Position numbers and translations under genes: made by a program
Part shown: positions 61,218-64,000 of the stretch, one piece after another
Position numbering within the stretch: position 1 is the stretch's first letter
Layout: each line of letters begins with the position of its first letter
The notes under the pieces: model-generated
What the model was told of the DNA's origin: nothing
Seen by the model: the letters and a program-made list of their open reading frames with translations, nothing else
Databases searched by the model: none
NCBI RefSeq assembly: GCF_014651115.1
Contig: NZ_BMWG01000020.1
Coordinates: 30,994 to 94,993, forward strand
Length of the DNA: 64,000 nt
Source of the DNA: Streptomyces inusitatus
Lineage (GTDB): Bacteria; Actinomycetota; Actinomycetes; Streptomycetales; Streptomycetaceae
Direction: 5' to 3'

Positions 61218-61972
61218 TCGAGTTCACCGACATCCGCAAGGCGTACGGCGAGGACGTCGTGCTCGGCCCGGTGTCCGGGCGGATCCCGGCGGGCGGGGTC
61301 ACCTCGCTCGTCGGCCCCAACGGCGCCGGGAAGTCCACCCTGCTGACCATCATCGGCCGGCTCGCCGAGCCCACCTCGGGCACCGTCACCGTCGACGGCC
61401 TCGATGTGCACCGGGCCAAGTCGCAGGACGTGGCGCGGACGCTGTCCATACTCCGCCAGGAGAACCACTTCACCGCCCGGGTGACGGTACGGGAACTGGT
61501 CTCCTTCGGACGCTTCCCGCACAGCCGGGGACGGCTGACCAAGCAGGACCTCGCCCACATCGACGACGCCCTCGACTTCCTCCACCTCGGCGACCTCCAG
61601 CACCGCTATCTCGACCAGCTCTCCGGCGGCCAGCGGCAGCGCGCCTATGTGGCGATGGTGCTCGCCCAGGACACCCGTTACGTCCTGCTCGACGAGCCCC
61701 TCAACAACCTCGACATGAAGCACTCCGTACGGATGATGAGCCAGCTGCGCCGGGCCGCCGACGAACTCGGCAAGACCGTCGTCCTGATCGTCCACGACAT
61801 CAACTTCGCCGCCACCTACTCCGACCGGATCATCGCCCTCCGGGACGGCCGCATCGCGGCCTCCGACACCGTCGACGCGATGATGCGGGCCGAGGTGCTC
61901 AGCGAGGTGTTCGACACCCCGGTCCAGATCCACGAAGTCGACGGGAAGCGGACCGCCGTCTACTACCGGTGA
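61214..61972 (+). CDS. Iron-siderophore ABC transporter ATPase
   Basis: 252 aa. Walker A GPNGAGKST, Q-loop ILRQENHF, signature LSGGQRQRAYVAM, Walker B YVLLDEPLNNLDM and switch His in VHDINFA are all intact. GTG start at 61214. Energises the two FecCD permeases. It ends 62 bp before the convergent alpha/beta hydrolase. Confidence 0.95.
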   Translation: MIEFTDIRKAYGEDVVLGPVSGRIPAGGVTSLVGPNGAGKSTLLTIIGRLAEPTSGTVTVDGLDVHRAKSQDVARTLSILRQENHFTARVTVRELVSFGRFPHSRGRLTKQDLAHIDDALDFLHLGDLQHRYLDQLSGGQRQRAYVAMVLAQDTRYVLLDEPLNNLDMKHSVRMMSQLRRAADELGKTVVLIVHDINFAATYSDRIIALRDGRIAASDTVDAMMRAEVLSEVFDTPVQIHEVDGKRTAVYYR

Positions 61973-62033
61973 GCCGGCTCCTTCCCTGATCCGTCGCGGC
62001 GTACGAGGGTCCCGGCGGCCGCGTACCGCCGGT

Positions 62034-62891
62034 TCACCCGGAGTGCCGCCCCGGCTCCGCCCCGGTCTGCTCCAGGAAGTCGACGAGCGCTTCGGCGAGC
62101 CGCTCGGGCTGGTCCTCCGGGACGAGGGTCGACGAGTCGGCGATCTCGATCAAGCGGCCCCGCGGATACAGCTCGGCCAGCCGGCGGCCGTGCTCACGCG
62201 GCATCAGTCTGTCCTCGGTCGCCCAGACGACCAGGACCGGGCGGTCGAACCCACGCAGCCCCTCGCTCCAGGCCAGCAGGGTCTCCCGCTTGGGCGCCGA
62301 GGTGGCGAACTTCGCGAAGTCCCTGCGGATCGCCCTGCTCCGGGTCGCGGGGGCGAACCACTCGTCCATGATCTCGTCCGGAACCCCGCGCAGGCTCATC
62401 CCGCCGTACCCCTTGCGGTTGTTCCGGAACGAGGGGATACGCATCAGGCGCGTCAGAAGCCAGACGCCACCGGGCACCCCGCACACCATCGCCGCCGCCT
62501 TGGCGGGCCCGGGAGGAAAATTGTCGAACGCCTCGCAGGCCACCAGCACCAGGCGCGCGACCCGCCGGGTATCCCTCTCCAGCACCAGGAACTGGCCACC
62601 GCCCCAGTCGTTGAGGACGACGGTCACCTCGTCGAGGCCGAGCCGTTCGATGAACTCGCCCAGGAGCCGCGCGACACCACGATGGGACAGATCGGCGTCC
62701 GGGGCCATCGGCAGGCGATGTCCGCCGAGGGGCAGTGTGGGCAGGACACAGCGGTAACCCTTCAACAGCGGCACCACTTTCCGCCACTGCTTCTCATTCA
62801 TCGGCAGACCGTGACAGAACACCAGCACCGGCCCGTCACCGCCGGTGTCCTGGTAGTCGATCGGTCCGGACGACAGCACGATCTGCGGCAT
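62034..62891 (-). CDS. Alpha/beta hydrolase of the dehalogenase/epoxide-hydrolase type, catalytic His missing
   Basis: 285 aa. The nucleophile elbow is VVLNDWGGGQFL, with Asp as in haloalkane dehalogenases, and the oxyanion region VFCHGLPMNEKQW. In the segment that normally carries the catalytic His (GHF), it reads ADSSTLVPEDQPERLA, with no His. Many actinobacterial relatives share SYTLIPEDQP here (from memory), so this may be a recognised non-canonical subfamily. Start 62891. Divergent from the P450. Confidence 0.82.
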   Translation of the reverse strand: MPQIVLSSGPIDYQDTGGDGPVLVFCHGLPMNEKQWRKVVPLLKGYRCVLPTLPLGGHRLPMAPDADLSHRGVARLLGEFIERLGLDEVTVVLNDWGGGQFLVLERDTRRVARLVLVACEAFDNFPPGPAKAAAMVCGVPGGVWLLTRLMRIPSFRNNRKGYGGMSLRGVPDEIMDEWFAPATRSRAIRRDFAKFATSAPKRETLLAWSEGLRGFDRPVLVVWATEDRLMPREHGRRLAELYPRGRLIEIADSSTLVPEDQPERLAEALVDFLEQTGAEPGRHSG

Positions 62892-63080
62892 CACACCCCC
62901 ATGCGACGGCTCGCTCCAATGTAATCCAGCGTCCGCCGACGGGCCATCCGAGCCGGTGATACCCGGTGAAGCACCCGGCCGGACACCGCGGCGCGCCTTT
63001 TCTGGCACGGCGGGCCAGGACCGGTGCACCATGGCCGGACGTAATCGGAGACCCCTACCCCGACCCCACGGAGGCGTCGC

Positions 63081-64000
63081 GTGCGGAGCGCAGACCATGC
63101 CGGGCTCGATGAGCTGTACCGCGATCCATACCCCCTCTACGCCAGGGCGCGCCGCACACCGGGCCTGCTGTACGTCCCCGCCGTCGACGCCTGGCTGGTC
63201 GCACGGGACGCGGACGTACGGGAAGTCCTCCGCCGCGACCAGGACTTCTCCTCCCAGCGCGCCCTGCTGCCCGATGTGATGCCCGCGCCCTCCGCCCTCG
63301 GCGTCCTGGCCCGGGGACTCGGCGGCCGGCCCACCGTGCTCACCACCGACGGCGCCGACCACCGGCGTCACCGCGCCCCGCTCAACGGCGGACTCTCCGC
63401 CGCCGAGGTCGCCGGGCTCGTACCGTACGCCGCCGAACGCGCCGAGGCCCTCGTCGACGGATTCGCGGCCGACGGGCGCGCGGAGTTCATGGGCGCCTAC
63501 GCCCGACAGCTCCCGGCACAGGTCGTCGGGCGGCTCGTCGGCCTCGACCCCCACGATGTCCCCGCCGTGGCGCACGGCGGATACCGCGCCGAGGAACTGC
63601 TGTTCAGACCGCTGGCGGAGGAGGAACAGCTCGCCGCCGCCGAGGATGTCGTCGCCCTGCAACATCTGCTCGACGGCTATGTCCGCGCCCGGCGCGAGAA
63701 TCCGCGCGACGACCTCTGTACGCGGATGGTCACCGCCCTCGCGCCCGGCGACGGCCCCCTCACCCTGGAACAGTGCCACGAACTGGTGGCGGGCCTCCAG
63801 AACTTCCTGATCGCCGGACACCTGACGACCACGGCCCTCATCGGCACGACCCTGCTCCATCTCCTCACCGACCGGCGGCAGTGGGAACTGCTCCTCGCCG
63901 ACCCCGCGCTGATCCCGGCCGCCGTGGAGGAGGCCGCCCGGTACGACACCGCCATACAGGCGTTCCGGCGTACGGTCACCCGGCCGCTCACCCTGGGCGG
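63081..64000 (+). CDS. Cytochrome P450 (partial, cut by the window end)
   Basis: At least 306 aa visible; the frame stays open to base 64000, so the heme-binding Cys motif is outside. GTG 63081 is preceded by GGAGG. The N-terminal substrate part (YRDPYPLYARARRTPGLLYVP...DQDFSSQ) leads to the I-helix AGHLTTTALIGT (AGxxTT oxygen groove) and an ExxR in EEAARYDTAIQAFRR. Actinobacterial CYP of biosynthetic or catabolic type; substrate unknown. Confidence 0.9.
   Translation, partial: MRSADHAGLDELYRDPYPLYARARRTPGLLYVPAVDAWLVARDADVREVLRRDQDFSSQRALLPDVMPAPSALGVLARGLGGRPTVLTTDGADHRRHRAPLNGGLSAAEVAGLVPYAAERAEALVDGFAADGRAEFMGAYARQLPAQVVGRLVGLDPHDVPAVAHGGYRAEELLFRPLAEEEQLAAAEDVVALQHLLDGYVRARRENPRDDLCTRMVTALAPGDGPLTLEQCHELVAGLQNFLIAGHLTTTALIGTTLLHLLTDRRQWELLLADPALIPAAVEEAARYDTAIQAFRRTVTRPLTLG

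Overview
The window reads as chromosomal DNA of a Streptomyces or close relative: very high G+C, genes packed on both strands, frequent GTG starts, GTGA/ATGA start-stop overlaps, and family content typical of that genus (2-methylisoborneol genes, long-form GAPDH, GerW-like and rhomboid-like proteins, IdeR/DmdR-type iron box). I saw no rRNA, tRNA, CRISPR array, insertion sequence or origin.

Layout. 1-14.2 kb: housekeeping and exported proteins (fasciclin lipoprotein, S41 protease, serine hydrolase, type III polyketide synthase, AA10 chitin oxidase, cold-shock protein, GAPDH, F420-type oxidoreductase, membrane-anchored EEP hydrolase, orphan secreted beta-domain protein, TmrB-like kinase). 14.2-23.6 kb: a minus-strand RiPP cluster with a 66-aa Ser/Cys-rich precursor, a LanB-type glutamylation protein, an E1-like partner, a YcaO cyclodehydratase with a PxPxP tail, a glutamate-elimination/dehydrogenase fusion and a GNAT acetyltransferase. 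The gene set resembles lactazole machinery, but the pyridine synthase is absent from the window, so a linear azole/dehydroamino-acid peptide is predicted. 23.9-25.7 kb: a split transketolase whose promoter carries a near-perfect SoxR-type box. 25.8-32.7 kb: HEAT-repeat, GerW-like and serine hydrolase genes, a frameshifted peptidase E, a GNAT, and an agmatine-deiminase-like lipoprotein divergent from a TetR regulator with a palindromic operator between them. 33.0-36.5 kb: a family 2B encapsulin shell gene followed by 2-MIB synthase and GPP methyltransferase.

36.7-43.0 kb: rhomboid-like protein, aldo/keto reductase, aldehyde dehydrogenase plus alpha/beta hydrolase, and a GAF/Fis activator with a degenerate P-loop. 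43.1-56.9 kb: a complete benzoate to catechol to beta-ketoadipate pathway. The cat/pca genes run leftward and benABCD plus a LuxR-type LAL regulator run rightward from one intergenic region, which holds a 27-bp LysR-type palindrome and three helically phased CCCTGGG repeats. Together these would turn benzoate into succinyl-CoA and acetyl-CoA. 58.1-62.0 kb: an iron-box-controlled siderophore ABC importer (binding protein, two permeases, ATPase). 62.0-64.0 kb: an alpha/beta hydrolase lacking the usual catalytic His, and a cytochrome P450 cut by the window end.

All functional calls rest on reading motifs and gene order; no database search was run.
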